Assembly: GCA_041648735.1 (NCBI GenBank)
Contig: JBAZOO010000031.1
Span: forward strand, 1-45,316
DNA length: 45,316 bases
Direction: 5' to 3'
From: JBAZOO01 sp041648735
GTDB lineage: Bacteria; Verrucomicrobiota; Lentisphaeria; Oligosphaerales; CAITYL01
Below are positions 7,544 through 16,093 of this stretch, one piece after another (within the stretch, counting starts at the first letter, position 1; each line of letters begins with the position of its first letter). Position numbers and translations under genes: made by a program. The notes below the pieces were generated by a model. The model did no database searches. It saw only the letters and a program-made list of their open reading frames with translations, and had not been told where the DNA came from.

Positions 7544-8896
7544 TCAAGCCGGGCTGGGGGCGGCGGCCCGCGGCTGGCCGTTGAGCGTGCAGGTGGCCAG
7601 CAGGTGGTCCACCACCTTGTTCTCGCGCAGGTGTTCGTAGAGCGCGCCGAGCCGGCCGGAACTCTCCAGTTGCTGGTACATTGCCTTGGCGCTGAGGCGC
7701 TGCATCCGCGCCATCATGTCCACGGCGTTGGTCAGTTCGTCGTAGCTGACGTTGATGCCGGCCGTCTTGGCGACGGCGGCGAGCAGGTAATGGCGGCGCA
7801 TCTCCTCGCGGGCGAGCCCCTTGGCCTTTTCCATGAGGGCATCCTGCTGTGCCTGGACGTCCTCCTGCTTGCGGCCGTTGCGCAGCTCCTCGTTGAAGAG
7901 GCGGACGAAGGTGTTGATCTCCTGGCGGGCGAGGACCTGGGGCGGCAGCGGGAATTCGGGGGCCTGCAGGAGCTGCGCCAGCACCTGCTTGCGCATGGCG
8001 TCGCGCCCCTGGTGTTCCGCTTCGCGCTTGAGGTGCGCGGCCACGGCGCTCTTCATGTCGGCGGCGTCCTTGTGGCCATACTGGGTGGCCAGCTCATCCG
8101 TGAGCTGGACGGTTTCCGGCTCCTGGACTTCCTTGACCTTGATGCTGTAGGTGGCCTGGCGGCCAGCGAGGGCCTTCACGAAATAATCCGCGGGGAAGGT
8201 CACTGCCAAGTGGCGCTCCTCGCCCGTGGCGGCGCCTTCCATGCCGGCGGTGGCGCCGGGGATGATCTCCGGGGCCTTCAGCAGCAGCCAGCCATCCGCA
8301 TTCTCCAGCAGGTAGTTGGACTGCTCGGGGAGGGGGGTGTCGGCCGGCAGCGGTTCGGCGAGGTTGGCCTTCCAGGAGACCTTGAGCATGTCGCCGGCCT
8401 GGGCCGGCCGCTCGACCACCTGGTAGGCGGCGCGGCGCTGGACCCAGTTGCGGATGGTCGCCTCGACGTCCGCCTCGCTGACGGTGGTTTCGGCGCAGTC
8501 CACGTTGAACCGGGTGTAGTCGGGCAGGGCGATTTCCGGCTCGACGTCAAAGCTCACCGCAAAGGTGAAGGCGGCATTCTCCCGGTAGTCGAGCTTCTCC
8601 GGCTCGACCAAGCGGGGGCTGGTTTCGGGATGGATGCTCAGTTGCTTCAGCGCGGCGTCGGTCATCTGCTCCAGCAGCTCGCGGCGGGCCTCCTCCTGGA
8701 GCCGGCTGCCGAAGTGGCGGCGGACCACCGTCTCCGGGGTCTTGCCCGGGCGGAACCCGGGGATTTTGGCGTGCTTCTTGAAGCCGCCGAGGACGCCGGC
8801 AAAGCTATGGTGCACGGTTTCGGCCGGCACTTGCACGGTGAGCTTGACCTGGCACGGCTCGGGGTTTTCGCGCTGGATGCTGAGGTTCGGTTCCAC
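7544..8896 (-). CDS. tig: Trigger factor
   Basis: Trigger factor is the ribosome-bound chaperone that receives nascent chains at the exit tunnel. The 450-residue protein has the ribosome-docking signature GFRPGKTP (residues 47-54), a central PPIase-like domain (about 160-250, divergent from classic FKBP) and a long helical C-terminal arm. It heads the tig-clpP-clpX run. The start is a GTG: GAGGAAGG lies nine bases upstream, and no in-frame ATG gives the conserved N-terminus. The facing gene on the other strand begins about 190 bases away. Confidence 0.96.
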   Translation of the reverse strand: MEPNLSIQRENPEPCQVKLTVQVPAETVHHSFAGVLGGFKKHAKIPGFRPGKTPETVVRRHFGSRLQEEARRELLEQMTDAALKQLSIHPETSPRLVEPEKLDYRENAAFTFAVSFDVEPEIALPDYTRFNVDCAETTVSEADVEATIRNWVQRRAAYQVVERPAQAGDMLKVSWKANLAEPLPADTPLPEQSNYLLENADGWLLLKAPEIIPGATAGMEGAATGEERHLAVTFPADYFVKALAGRQATYSIKVKEVQEPETVQLTDELATQYGHKDAADMKSAVAAHLKREAEHQGRDAMRKQVLAQLLQAPEFPLPPQVLARQEINTFVRLFNEELRNGRKQEDVQAQQDALMEKAKGLAREEMRRHYLLAAVAKTAGINVSYDELTNAVDMMARMQRLSAKAMYQQLESSGRLGALYEHLRENKVVDHLLATCTLNGQPRAAAPSPA

Positions 8897-8905
8897 AGTT
8901 GCAAT

Positions 8906-8913
8906 CCTTCCTC
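8906..8913 (-). promoter_or_regulatory. Ribosome-binding site fixing the GTG start of tig
   Basis: On the minus strand this reads GAGGAAGG and lies nine bases before the GTG at 8896. It supports a non-ATG start for trigger factor. Confidence 0.65.
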
Positions 8914-8930
8914 AAAAATGGACGTGGCCG

Positions 8931-8959
8931 TTGACCCAAAACTGTGAACTGTCTACTAT
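8931..8959 (+). promoter_or_regulatory. Sigma70-type promoter candidate for the FmdB-like gene
   Basis: TTGACC (8931-8936) and TACTAT (8954-8959) are separated by exactly 17 bases in an AT-richer pocket between divergent genes. It points towards the gene at 9088, leaving a leader of about 120 bases. Each box matches five of six consensus positions. Confidence 0.55.
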
Positions 8960-9087
8960 ATCGCACCTTGTTGCGTTTTCCATGCCCCGGGGCCGGAGCC
9001 GTGCGGCGGCCGGATTTGCAAAGCGGCTGTTTTCCATTAGGTTAGAAGGTCAAGCCCAACCATCTCAGAGCAAGGGAGACCTGGGGA

Positions 9088-9339
9088 ATGCCAACCTATG
9101 ACTACAAATGCACTGCCTGCGGCCACCGCTTCGAACGGGTCCAGGCGATGAAGGACCAGCCGTTGCGGGAGTGCGACGCCTGCGGCGGCCCGGTGAAGCG
9201 GCTGATCGGTTCCGGCGCGGGGTTCATCCTCAAGGGGACCGGCTGGTACTGCACCGATTTCAAGGCCAAGGGCGCCGCCGCCCCGGCGAAGGCCGGATCG
9301 GCCCCGGCCCCGGCCCCGGCTTCCGCCACCGCCACCTGA
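9088..9339 (+). CDS. FmdB-family zinc-ribbon protein
   Basis: The 83-residue protein opens MPTYDYKCTACGHRFERVQ, the classic start of the FmdB/CxxC_CxxC_SSSS putative regulatory family. Cys8, Cys11, Cys29 and Cys32 make one zinc ribbon. A conserved GFILKGTGWY stretch follows, then a low-complexity Ala/Pro tail. Members are small cytoplasmic proteins first linked to amide or formamide operons; their role is unproven. A GGGAG ribosome-binding site and a good promoter candidate lie upstream. The next gene, also zinc-ribbon bearing, starts 114 bases downstream. Confidence 0.9.
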   Translation: MPTYDYKCTACGHRFERVQAMKDQPLRECDACGGPVKRLIGSGAGFILKGTGWYCTDFKAKGAAAPAKAGSAPAPAPASATAT

Positions 9340-9453
9340 AGCGTGGGGGCGCCGCCGCCCCGGGCGGGCGGCGGCGGGCAGGGCAAGGCGCACCGCCCAG
9401 TCCAGAAAGATGGTGGCCGGCGTTGTGGCCGGCGCGATGGAGGGTTTCCGACC

Positions 9454-10200
9454 ATGATCAAATGTCACCAGTGCAATGCCGAGAACATGCTGGGCGCCAT
9501 CTTCTGCCGCAACTGTGGCACCCGCCTGGAGATTGACAAGTTCCGGCCGGAGACGGTTGACCAGCGCCGCCGGCGGCAAGGGCGGAGCTGGGGCGGACGG
9601 CTCTATCGCCTGACGGTGTTCGCCCTGCTGCTGCTGCTGGCCGCGGGCCTCGCCGGCATCTTCCTGCCCAGCCCGAAACGGCCGGTGCCGGCGCTCGGCG
9701 CCGCGGAACTGGCCGCCGCCGAAGCGCGGTTCGATTCCTTCGCCTTGCCGCGGCGGGCCGAAGCCGCCTTGACCTTCACCTCCGCGGAGGCGACGGCGCT
9801 GGCCAACAAGCGGCTGCTCACGGACGCCGGTGCCGGCGGCCCGTTCACCGTCACGGCGGTGACGCTTGATTTCCGCACGGGGGGGCATGTGCTGGTGACG
9901 GTGGCGGGCAAGCTGCTGGGCAAGCTGCCGATGGAGAACCAGGCACTGGTGCGGCTGGAGAGCGGAGCCGGCACGCCGGCCAAGGTGACGGTGGTCAAGG
10001 TCCGCGCCGGCAAGCTGCCCATCCCCGCCTTCGCCCACTCCCTGGTGCTGCAGCGGATCGAGCCGCTGTTCGCGGGGAACGCGGCGGCGGCGGCGGTGCG
10101 GGAGAACGTCCGCGCCATTGAAGTGGAAGATGGCGAGGCCAAGGTGGTTCTGCTTTCGCTCCGGGAGCGGTTGCAGCGGCAACGCCCCGGCGGGAACTGA
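9454..10200 (+). CDS. Zinc-ribbon membrane-anchored protein of unknown function
   Basis: No named family is recognised. The 248-residue product begins with a zinc ribbon (Cys4, Cys7, Cys18, Cys21) followed by a basic stretch, then one membrane segment at about 52-71 (LTVFALLLLLAAGLAGIFLP). The rest (about 75-248) is predicted to lie outside the cytoplasm, with alternating strands such as TVTAVTLDFRTGGHVLVTVAGKLLG that resemble a small beta domain. The topology puts the zinc ribbon inside and the bulk in the periplasm. The ATG at 9454 has a GGAGGG site; the open frame extends upstream without similarity. It could sense or scaffold something at the membrane, but that is guesswork. Confidence 0.75.
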   Translation: MIKCHQCNAENMLGAIFCRNCGTRLEIDKFRPETVDQRRRRQGRSWGGRLYRLTVFALLLLLAAGLAGIFLPSPKRPVPALGAAELAAAEARFDSFALPRRAEAALTFTSAEATALANKRLLTDAGAGGPFTVTAVTLDFRTGGHVLVTVAGKLLGKLPMENQALVRLESGAGTPAKVTVVKVRAGKLPIPAFAHSLVLQRIEPLFAGNAAAAAVRENVRAIEVEDGEAKVVLLSLRERLQRQRPGGN

Positions 10201-10318
10201 CCGGGGCTGGCGTCGGGTGTGGGGCTGGCGGCCTGGCGCGGCATTGCCCCCGCCGGGATTGCCCTTATGGTCCACCCAAACAAGTTTAGCCGGCTTTCCC
10301 TGGAGTGAAAGAACCCTC

Positions 10319-11410
10319 ATGCCCCGCGTCACCATGCGGCAGGTCGCCAACTTGGCGGGCACCTCGCCGACCACCGTCTCGCATGTGCTCAACCACACCC
10401 CGGGGGCCGCGGTCGCCGCGGCCACCCGCCAGCGGGTCTTGCGGGTCGCCCAGCAGCTCGGCTACCAGCGCGGCCTCCTGGCCAGCGCCATCAAGGAGCC
10501 GCTGCGGCTCATCGGCGTCGCCCTCGGGCGGCAGGGGCAGCCGGACGAAATCGATACGGACCGCATCTTCAGCGGCATCCGCGCCGAACTGCTCGACCGC
10601 AACCACTTCCCGGTGGTCCAAGCCCTGCCCGCCGGCGTCGGCGAGGCCGACAGCCCCGCGGCCGTCGCCCGCATGCTGGACCTCCACGGGCAGAAGCTGG
10701 TCAGCGGCTTCATCCTCGACAAGCAGTGCTTCAGCGACCCCTCCACCGTCCGCCTCTACGACCGCGGCGTCCCGATCGTCCTGGTCAACGGCAAGCATTC
10801 GCTGGAAGGTGGGGATGGCCAGCCCTTGCCGGCGGTGGTTTGCGACTACCTCAGCGGCGCCATCACCGGCACCCAATACCTGCTGGGACTCGGCCACCGC
10901 CGGATCGCCCTGCTCACGCGCCCCTGCCGCCGCTATCCGGAGACCTATTGGCCGTTCCTGATCCAGCGGCTCCAGGAGGGGTTCGCCGGCACCCTGGCCG
11001 CGGCCGGCGCCCCGGCCCCCGGCGAGTGGATCGCCGAGGCGGATCCGCGTGACCGCGAGGAGATCTACGCCGCCGTCCGCCGGCTCCAGGGGCGGGAGCG
11101 GCCGCCGACCGCCTGGTTCGTCACCGACGATTCGATGGCGATCATGGTGATGCACGCCTTGCAGAGCGCCGGCCTGCGGATTCCGCAGGACGCCTCCGTG
11201 CTTGGCTTTGGCGGCTGGGAGATGGGCGCGCGGCTTTCGGAGCCGCCGCTCACCACCCTCCAGGTGCCGCTGGAGGAGAACGGCCGCCAGGCGGTGCGCC
11301 TGCTGTTCAACCAGTTGCGGGAGGTGCCGCTGGCGCCGCGCCAGCGCTTCCTCCAGCCGGTGCTGCAGGTGCGCGGCTCCACCGCCGCGGCGCCGCCGGC
11401 GCCGCGCTGA
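10319..11410 (+). CDS. LacI-family transcriptional regulator
   Basis: The 363-residue protein has an N-terminal LacI helix-turn-helix (TMRQVANLAGTSPTTVSHVLN) and hinge helix, then a periplasmic-binding-protein-like effector domain (about 60-345) with the typical strands RLIGVALGRQ, GVPIVLVN, GHRRIALLT and SVLGFGGWEMG. Such regulators bind palindromic operators and release them on sugar binding. The effector cannot be deduced. The ATG at 10319 gives the canonical N-terminus; GGAG lies 13 bases upstream. The gene is convergent with a 2-hydroxyacid dehydrogenase 15 bases away, so its target is not obvious from context. A long Ala/Pro C-terminal tail is probably disordered. Confidence 0.92.
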   Translation: MPRVTMRQVANLAGTSPTTVSHVLNHTPGAAVAAATRQRVLRVAQQLGYQRGLLASAIKEPLRLIGVALGRQGQPDEIDTDRIFSGIRAELLDRNHFPVVQALPAGVGEADSPAAVARMLDLHGQKLVSGFILDKQCFSDPSTVRLYDRGVPIVLVNGKHSLEGGDGQPLPAVVCDYLSGAITGTQYLLGLGHRRIALLTRPCRRYPETYWPFLIQRLQEGFAGTLAAAGAPAPGEWIAEADPRDREEIYAAVRRLQGRERPPTAWFVTDDSMAIMVMHALQSAGLRIPQDASVLGFGGWEMGARLSEPPLTTLQVPLEENGRQAVRLLFNQLREVPLAPRQRFLQPVLQVRGSTAAAPPAPR

Positions 11411-11425
11411 GGCTTGCCCCAGGCG

Positions 11426-12379
11426 TCAGTTGACCACGTTTTGCGGCGTGCCGGCGAGGAAGGCGCGGAGGTTGGCGACGACGGTGGCCAGCAGCCGGCG
11501 CCGGGCCGCGTCGGTGGCCCAGGCGATGTGCGGCGTGATCACCGTGTTCCGGGCCGCGAGCAGCGGGTTGTCGGCCCGGGGCGGCTCCGTGCTGAGCACG
11601 TCGGCGCCGAAGCCGGCCAGCCGCCCCGCGTTGAGGGCGGCGGCGAGGTCGGCTTCATTCACCAGCGGGCCGCGGCCGCAGTTGAGCAGGTAGGCGGTGG
11701 GCTTCATCAGCGCCAGCGTCGCCGCGTCCACCAGCTCCTTGGTCTCGGGGGTGAGCGGGCAGTGGAGGCTGACGACGTCGCTCTCGCGGAACAAGGTTTC
11801 ATGGTCAACCCAGCGCACGCCCGGCAGCTCCTTGGGTGTCCGGGAGACCGCGAGGACGGCCATGCCGAACCCCTGGGCGACGCGGGCCACCGCCTGGCCG
11901 ATGGCGCCCATGCCGTAGATGCCGAAGGTGAGGCCGGCCAGCTCGACCAGGGTGCCGAGGCGGAAGGTGAAGTCGGGGCAGTGGCTCCAGCGCCCGGCCT
12001 TGACCGCGGCGTCGTGCAGGGCGGTGCGGTTGGCCAGCTCCAGCAGCAGCGCGAAGGTCGCCTGCGCCACCGACGGGGTGCTGTAGGCCGGGACGTTGGT
12101 GACGGTGATGCCGCGCTCGCGCGCCGCTTCGGTGTCGACCACGTTGTAGCCGGTGGCGAGCACGCCGACGTAGCGCAGCCCGGGGAGGCGGCCGAGGGTG
12201 GCGCGGTCAAGCACGACCTTGTTGGTGAGCACGGCGGCGGCGCCTTGGGCGCGGGCGACGGCTTCGGCGGCCGGCGTGCGCTCATGCACGGTCAGCTCCC
12301 CCAGGGCCGCCAGCGGCCCCCAGTCCAGGTCGCCGGGGTTCAAGGTGTAGCCGTCGAGCACGACAATCCGCGGGTTCAT
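11426..12379 (-). CDS. D-isomer specific 2-hydroxyacid dehydrogenase
   Basis: This enzyme family interconverts 2-oxoacids and D-2-hydroxyacids with NAD(P)H. The 317-residue protein has the split catalytic domain around a Rossmann domain with YGMGAIGQA (155-163). Catalytic residues are Arg236 (NCGRGPLVNE), Glu265 (VLSTEPP) and His284 (TPHIAWAT). At the end of the second Rossmann strand it has Ser-Arg (AVSRTPK, 179-180) rather than an acidic residue, which suggests NADP(H) preference; this is inference. The overall layout is closest to glycerate/hydroxypyruvate reductases. The ATG at 12379 is preceded by AGGAAAGGA. It stands alone, divergent from the DNA polymerase gene. Confidence 0.9.
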   Translation of the reverse strand: MNPRIVVLDGYTLNPGDLDWGPLAALGELTVHERTPAAEAVARAQGAAAVLTNKVVLDRATLGRLPGLRYVGVLATGYNVVDTEAARERGITVTNVPAYSTPSVAQATFALLLELANRTALHDAAVKAGRWSHCPDFTFRLGTLVELAGLTFGIYGMGAIGQAVARVAQGFGMAVLAVSRTPKELPGVRWVDHETLFRESDVVSLHCPLTPETKELVDAATLALMKPTAYLLNCGRGPLVNEADLAAALNAGRLAGFGADVLSTEPPRADNPLLAARNTVITPHIAWATDAARRRLLATVVANLRAFLAGTPQNVVN

Positions 12380-12576
12380 GGGGCGGGGCGTCCTTTCCTG
12401 TTCCGGGGGGGTGGGGCGGTTGCCGGCGTCGCCCGGAAGTGGTCCGGGGAGGATGGTCATCCCCCAACGATAATCAGTGGAACGGATTGCACAACCCCGG
12501 CCGGCTTCCCTTTTCCCGCCGCGGTGGCTACGTTACGGGGAGCAACCCGCAGCGCGCACCCCAGGAGAGAGCCGCG

Positions 12577-14814
12577 ATGAGCGACGTCCGCATCCCCCTT
12601 GATGAACTGGTGCCCAGCCGCCACGCCCGCCTGGTGGCCGCCGAACCGGCGGCGGACGGCCGCGCCGTGCTCTATCGCCGGCTGGCGGACGGCACGGTGG
12701 CGGCGGAGACGGTGCCCTTCCAGCCGTGGCTGCTCACCGCCGGCGAAGAGTTGGCGGCCAAGCTCCCCGGCGTCCGCGGAGTCCGCCGGCTGGCCGGGCC
12801 GGGGGCGATGAACGTGCGCGTCCACTTCCCCGACCTGCCCGCCTACGAGGCGGCCCTGGCCTTCCTCAAGAAGGAGACCGGCCGCACTCCGTCGGCCGCC
12901 GCCGCCCCCTACCGCGTCTTCGGCGACCTGACCCAGCAGCTCCTGGCCCTGCTCCCGGCCCGCCTCTTCCGCGACCTGGCCTTCGCCGAGCTGCGCCGGC
13001 TCCAGCTCGACATCGAAACCCGCACCTCGCCGGGCTTCGACTTCCCCAATCCCGAACGCACCGGCGACGAGATCGTGATCATCGCCCTGCGCGACTCCAC
13101 CGGCTGGGAACACTGCCTCGCCGCCCCGGAGCTGGACGAGGCCGGGATGCTCCGCGAACTGGTGCGCCTCATCCGCGAACGCGACCCGGACGTGGTCGAG
13201 GGGCACAACCTCTTCAACTTCGACCTGCCCTACCTCGCCGCCCGCGCCAAGCGGCACAAGGTCCGGCTCGATTTCGGCCGCGACGGCAGCCCGATGACCG
13301 CCCGCGCCAGCCGCTTCAGCGCCGGCGAACGCACCGCCAGCTTCACCCGCTTCGACATCCATGGGCGGCACGTGCTCGACACCTACCAGCTCGTCCAGCT
13401 CTACGACGCCAGCCACCGCGACCTGGAGAGCTACGGGCTGAAGGCCGTCGCCCGCCATTTCGGCGTCGCCGCCCCCGACCGCACCTATGTGGACGCCGCG
13501 GCGCTGGCGGCGGAGCTGGCCCGCGACCCGGCGCGGGTGCGCCGCTACGCCATGGACGACGTGCGCGAGACCGACGCCCTCAGCCGCATCCTCTCCCCGA
13601 GCCACTTCCACCAGGCCCAGCTCGTGCCCTTCTCCTACCAGAACTGCGTGATCCGCGGCAGCGGCATGCGGATTGACGCCCTGCTCACCGCCGGCTACCT
13701 GGCCGAAGATGCCGCCCTGCCCACGCCGCAGCCGGCGCGGCCGTTCCAGGGGGCGCTGACCGAGGCGGTGCGCGCCGGCGTCTTCCACAATGTCTGGCAC
13801 GTGGACGTGGCCTCCCTCTACCCTTCGATCATTGTCGCCTCCGACCTGGCGCCGGCCGCCGACCCGCTACGGCTCTTCCCGAAAATGCTCAAGGCGCTGC
13901 GCGAGTTCCGCCTGGCCGCCAAGGCCGCGGCGAAGAAGGCCGCCGACCCGGCGCGGCGCGAGCACTTCCAGGCGCTCCAGGCGAGCTTCAAGGTCCTGAT
14001 CAACTCCTTCTACGGCTATGCCGGCTTCGCCCAAGGCACCTTCAATGACTTCGACCTGGCGGAGACGGTCACCGCCCGCGGCCGCGAAATCCTCCAGGCC
14101 ATGCTCGACTTCCTCGCCGGCGCCCAGGCGACGGTGATCGAGCTGGACACGGACGGCATCTACTTCGGCCCGCCCCCCGGCGTCCAGGAGCCGGAGGCCT
14201 TCCTGGCGCGGCTCCAGGCCCAGCTTCCGCCGGGGATCGATGTCGAGCTGGATGCCACCTATGCGGCGATGTTCAGCTACAAGAGCAAGAACTACGCGCT
14301 GCTCGACGCGGCGGGGGGCGTCGCCCTCACCGGCGCTGCCCTCAAGTCGCGCGGGCTCGAACCGTTCCAGCGGCGCTACATCAAGGAGCTGGCGGAGCTG
14401 CTGCTCACCGGCCGCGGCGCGGCGGCGGCGGCGCTGCACCGGCGCTATGCCGCCGCCCTGGAACGGCATGAGCTGCCGCTGGCCGACCTCGCCCAGCGCG
14501 AGGTGCTTTCCACCTCCCCCAAGGCCTACGCGGAAAAGCTGGCCAAGGGTGAGACCCGGCGCAGCGCCGCCTATGAACTCGCGCTCAAGTCGGCGCGCCC
14601 CTATGAGCAGGGGGACCAGGTGGCGTTCTACGTCACCGGCGGCAAGAAGAACGTCGCCGTCACCGACGCCGCCAAACTGCTCCAGGACGCCCAGCCCGGG
14701 GAGCGCGACGAGAACGTGCCCTACTACCTCGACAAGCTGGCGAAGCTGCACGCGAAGTTCGCCGAGTTCCTGCCCGACCCCGATGCCGGCGGCGCGCCGT
14801 TCCAGTTGGGGTGA
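12577..14814 (+). CDS. Family B DNA polymerase with 3'-5' exonuclease
   Basis: The 745-residue enzyme has both halves of a B-family polymerase. Exonuclease motifs are LDIETRT (Asp145, Glu147), NLFNFDLPYL (Asp216) and YAMDD (Tyr324-Asp328). Polymerase motifs are A DVASLYPSI (410-418), B KVLINSFYGY (472-481) and C LDTDGIYF (Asp524, Asp526), followed by a KSKNYALL block. All metal-binding acidic residues are present, so it should be active. Motif C has Gly after DTD, as in archaeal enzymes. Length is close to E. coli Pol II. The ATG at 12577 has AGGAGA upstream. No primase or repair gene adjoins, so a role in lesion bypass or repair is only inferred from the family. GTGA at 14811-14814 joins it to the next gene. 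Confidence 0.93.
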   Translation: MSDVRIPLDELVPSRHARLVAAEPAADGRAVLYRRLADGTVAAETVPFQPWLLTAGEELAAKLPGVRGVRRLAGPGAMNVRVHFPDLPAYEAALAFLKKETGRTPSAAAAPYRVFGDLTQQLLALLPARLFRDLAFAELRRLQLDIETRTSPGFDFPNPERTGDEIVIIALRDSTGWEHCLAAPELDEAGMLRELVRLIRERDPDVVEGHNLFNFDLPYLAARAKRHKVRLDFGRDGSPMTARASRFSAGERTASFTRFDIHGRHVLDTYQLVQLYDASHRDLESYGLKAVARHFGVAAPDRTYVDAAALAAELARDPARVRRYAMDDVRETDALSRILSPSHFHQAQLVPFSYQNCVIRGSGMRIDALLTAGYLAEDAALPTPQPARPFQGALTEAVRAGVFHNVWHVDVASLYPSIIVASDLAPAADPLRLFPKMLKALREFRLAAKAAAKKAADPARREHFQALQASFKVLINSFYGYAGFAQGTFNDFDLAETVTARGREILQAMLDFLAGAQATVIELDTDGIYFGPPPGVQEPEAFLARLQAQLPPGIDVELDATYAAMFSYKSKNYALLDAAGGVALTGAALKSRGLEPFQRRYIKELAELLLTGRGAAAAALHRRYAAALERHELPLADLAQREVLSTSPKAYAEKLAKGETRRSAAYELALKSARPYEQGDQVAFYVTGGKKNVAVTDAAKLLQDAQPGERDENVPYYLDKLAKLHAKFAEFLPDPDAGGAPFQLG
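12776..12786. repeat. GCGGAGTCCGC core palindrome (no T/A flanks)
   Basis: The 11-bp core is present in the DNA polymerase gene, read as Arg-Gly-Val-Arg. The flanking T and A found at most copies are missing, so this one may be chance. Confidence 0.45.
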
Positions 14815-14861
14815 AGAAGCCCCTGCCCGCCGGCGGCCGGCCGGGCATTACAGTACGCCCC

Positions 14862-15845
14862 ATGCCCTTGCTTGAAGTCGCCCAGCTCCGGACCTGCTAT
14901 CCCGTGCGCACCGGGCTGCTCGGCCGCGTCCGGCTGGTGCGGGCCGTGGACGGCGTCTCCTTCAGCGTCGCGCCGGGGGAGACGCTCGGGCTGGTCGGCG
15001 AAAGCGGCTGCGGCAAGAGTACCCTGGCGCGGACCCTGCTCGGGCTGGAGCCCGCCGCCGGCGGCAGCATCCGCTTTGCCGGGCAGGACGTGACCCGCGC
15101 CCGCGGCCCGGAGCTGCGCCGGCTCCGCCGGGGGATGCAGATGGTCTTCCAAGATCCCTTCGGCTCCCTCAACCCCTGCCACCGCATCGGGGTGATGCTC
15201 GACGAGGTGCTGCGCGCCAATTCCCCGGAACTGGATCGGGCCGGCCGCCGCCAGCGGAGCGACGAATTGCTGGCGCTGGTCGGCCTGGGCGTGGAGCATC
15301 GGGAGCGGTTCCCGCACCAGCTCAGCGGCGGCCAGCGGCAGCGGGTCGGCATTGCCCGGGCCTTGGCGGTGGCGCCCAAGCTGTTGCTGGCCGACGAACC
15401 GGTCTCGGCCCTGGATGTGAGCGTCCAGGCCCAGATCATCGGCCTGTTCCAGGAGCTGCAGCGCCGCCTGGGGCTGGCCTGCCTCTTCATTTCCCATGAC
15501 CTGGCGGTGGTGGAGCACCTCTGCCGCCGGGTCTTGGTGATGTACTTGGGGCGGATCGTCGAGGATGCCCCCGCCGCCGAGCTGTTCCGCCAGCCGCGCC
15601 ACCCTTACACGCGGGCCCTGCTCGCGGCCGTCCCCCGGCTGCCCGACGAGGCGCCGCCGGCGGCCGGCGCCGCCGGGCCGCCGCTCACGGGCGACTTGCC
15701 CTCGCCCCTGGCGCCGCCCCCCGGCTGCCGCTTCCATCCCCGCTGCCCCGGCGCCACGGAACGCTGCCGGCGGGAGAGCCCAGCGCTCCGCCCCGCCGCC
15801 GGCGGCGCTGGTGGTGGGCACGCCGTCGCCTGCCACTTCGCCTGA
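14862..15845 (+). CDS. Oligopeptide/dipeptide ABC transporter ATP-binding protein (OppF/DppF type)
   Basis: This is a nucleotide-binding subunit of an Opp/Dpp-type importer. The 327-residue protein has Walker A GESGCGKST (46-54), signature LSGGQRQRVGIARAL, Walker B LLLADEPVSALD and switch His in FISHD. The C-terminal oligo_HPY region is present: HPYTRALL and then GCRFHPRCPGATERC, a Cys motif that binds an iron-sulfur cluster in some characterised relatives. No permease or binding-protein gene is near, so its partners must be elsewhere. The ATG at 14862 matches the family start (MPLLEV); a GTG at 14811 overlapping the polymerase stop (GTGA) would add 17 residues and cannot be excluded. Its 3' end runs antisense through the truncated gene at 15605-16060. 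Confidence 0.92.
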   Translation: MPLLEVAQLRTCYPVRTGLLGRVRLVRAVDGVSFSVAPGETLGLVGESGCGKSTLARTLLGLEPAAGGSIRFAGQDVTRARGPELRRLRRGMQMVFQDPFGSLNPCHRIGVMLDEVLRANSPELDRAGRRQRSDELLALVGLGVEHRERFPHQLSGGQRQRVGIARALAVAPKLLLADEPVSALDVSVQAQIIGLFQELQRRLGLACLFISHDLAVVEHLCRRVLVMYLGRIVEDAPAAELFRQPRHPYTRALLAAVPRLPDEAPPAAGAAGPPLTGDLPSPLAPPPGCRFHPRCPGATERCRRESPALRPAAGGAGGGHAVACHFA

Positions 15846-16060
15846 TCGGCAAAGACGGGGCCGGCATAGAGGTCGCGGAACTCCCCCGCCGTGATCGCCA
15901 GCGTCGTGGTGCAGGTGTGGTTGAAGAGGAAAAGCCCGGCCATCAGCTCCTCGAAGTGGACTTGATAGCCGACCAGCGTCACCTGGGGATCCGCCAGGAA
16001 CTCCTGCCGGATCCGCCAGCGGAAGCCGCAATAGGGGCATTCCTTGAAGGGTTTCATCAT
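15605..16060 (-). CDS. Zinc-ribbon hypothetical protein, probably 3'-truncated
   Basis: A good ribosome-binding site (AAGGAG at 16067-16072) precedes MMKPFKECPYCGFRW. The first 75 residues look like a real protein: a CPYC knuckle, then YQVHFEELMAGLFLFNHTC and TTLAITAGEFRDLYAGPVF. This matches my memory of a small conserved family in this group of bacteria that normally ends in a second Cys-rich stretch. Here, after about residue 78, the frame turns into Pro/Arg/Gly-rich sequence that is simply the antisense of the convergent ABC ATPase gene (240 bases of overlap), and the expected Cys-rich end is missing. I infer a gene cut off at its 3' end by a rearrangement. The stop used is accidental. 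Confidence 0.6.
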   Translation of the reverse strand: MMKPFKECPYCGFRWRIRQEFLADPQVTLVGYQVHFEELMAGLFLFNHTCTTTLAITAGEFRDLYAGPVFADQAKWQATACPPPAPPAAGRSAGLSRRQRSVAPGQRGWKRQPGGGARGEGKSPVSGGPAAPAAGGASSGSRGTAASRARV

Positions 16061-16066
16061 CCGGAA

Positions 16067-16072
16067 CTCCTT
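16067..16072 (-). promoter_or_regulatory. Ribosome-binding site AAGGAG for the truncated zinc-ribbon gene
   Basis: AAGGAG on the minus strand lies six bases before ATGATG at 16060-16055. It is the main evidence that the truncated gene had a genuine start. Confidence 0.6.
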
Positions 16073-16093
16073 GGTGGGCGGGGCGGGGCTGGG

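Noticed and set aside
9726..9742. GGTTCGATTCC-like string recalling a tRNA T-loop
   Set aside because: It lies within a coding region, and no acceptor, D or anticodon stem can be built around it.
12380..12576. Promoters between the dehydrogenase and polymerase genes
   Set aside because: TTGTGC and TATCGT on the minus strand have near-normal spacing but few consensus matches; too weak to list as a feature.
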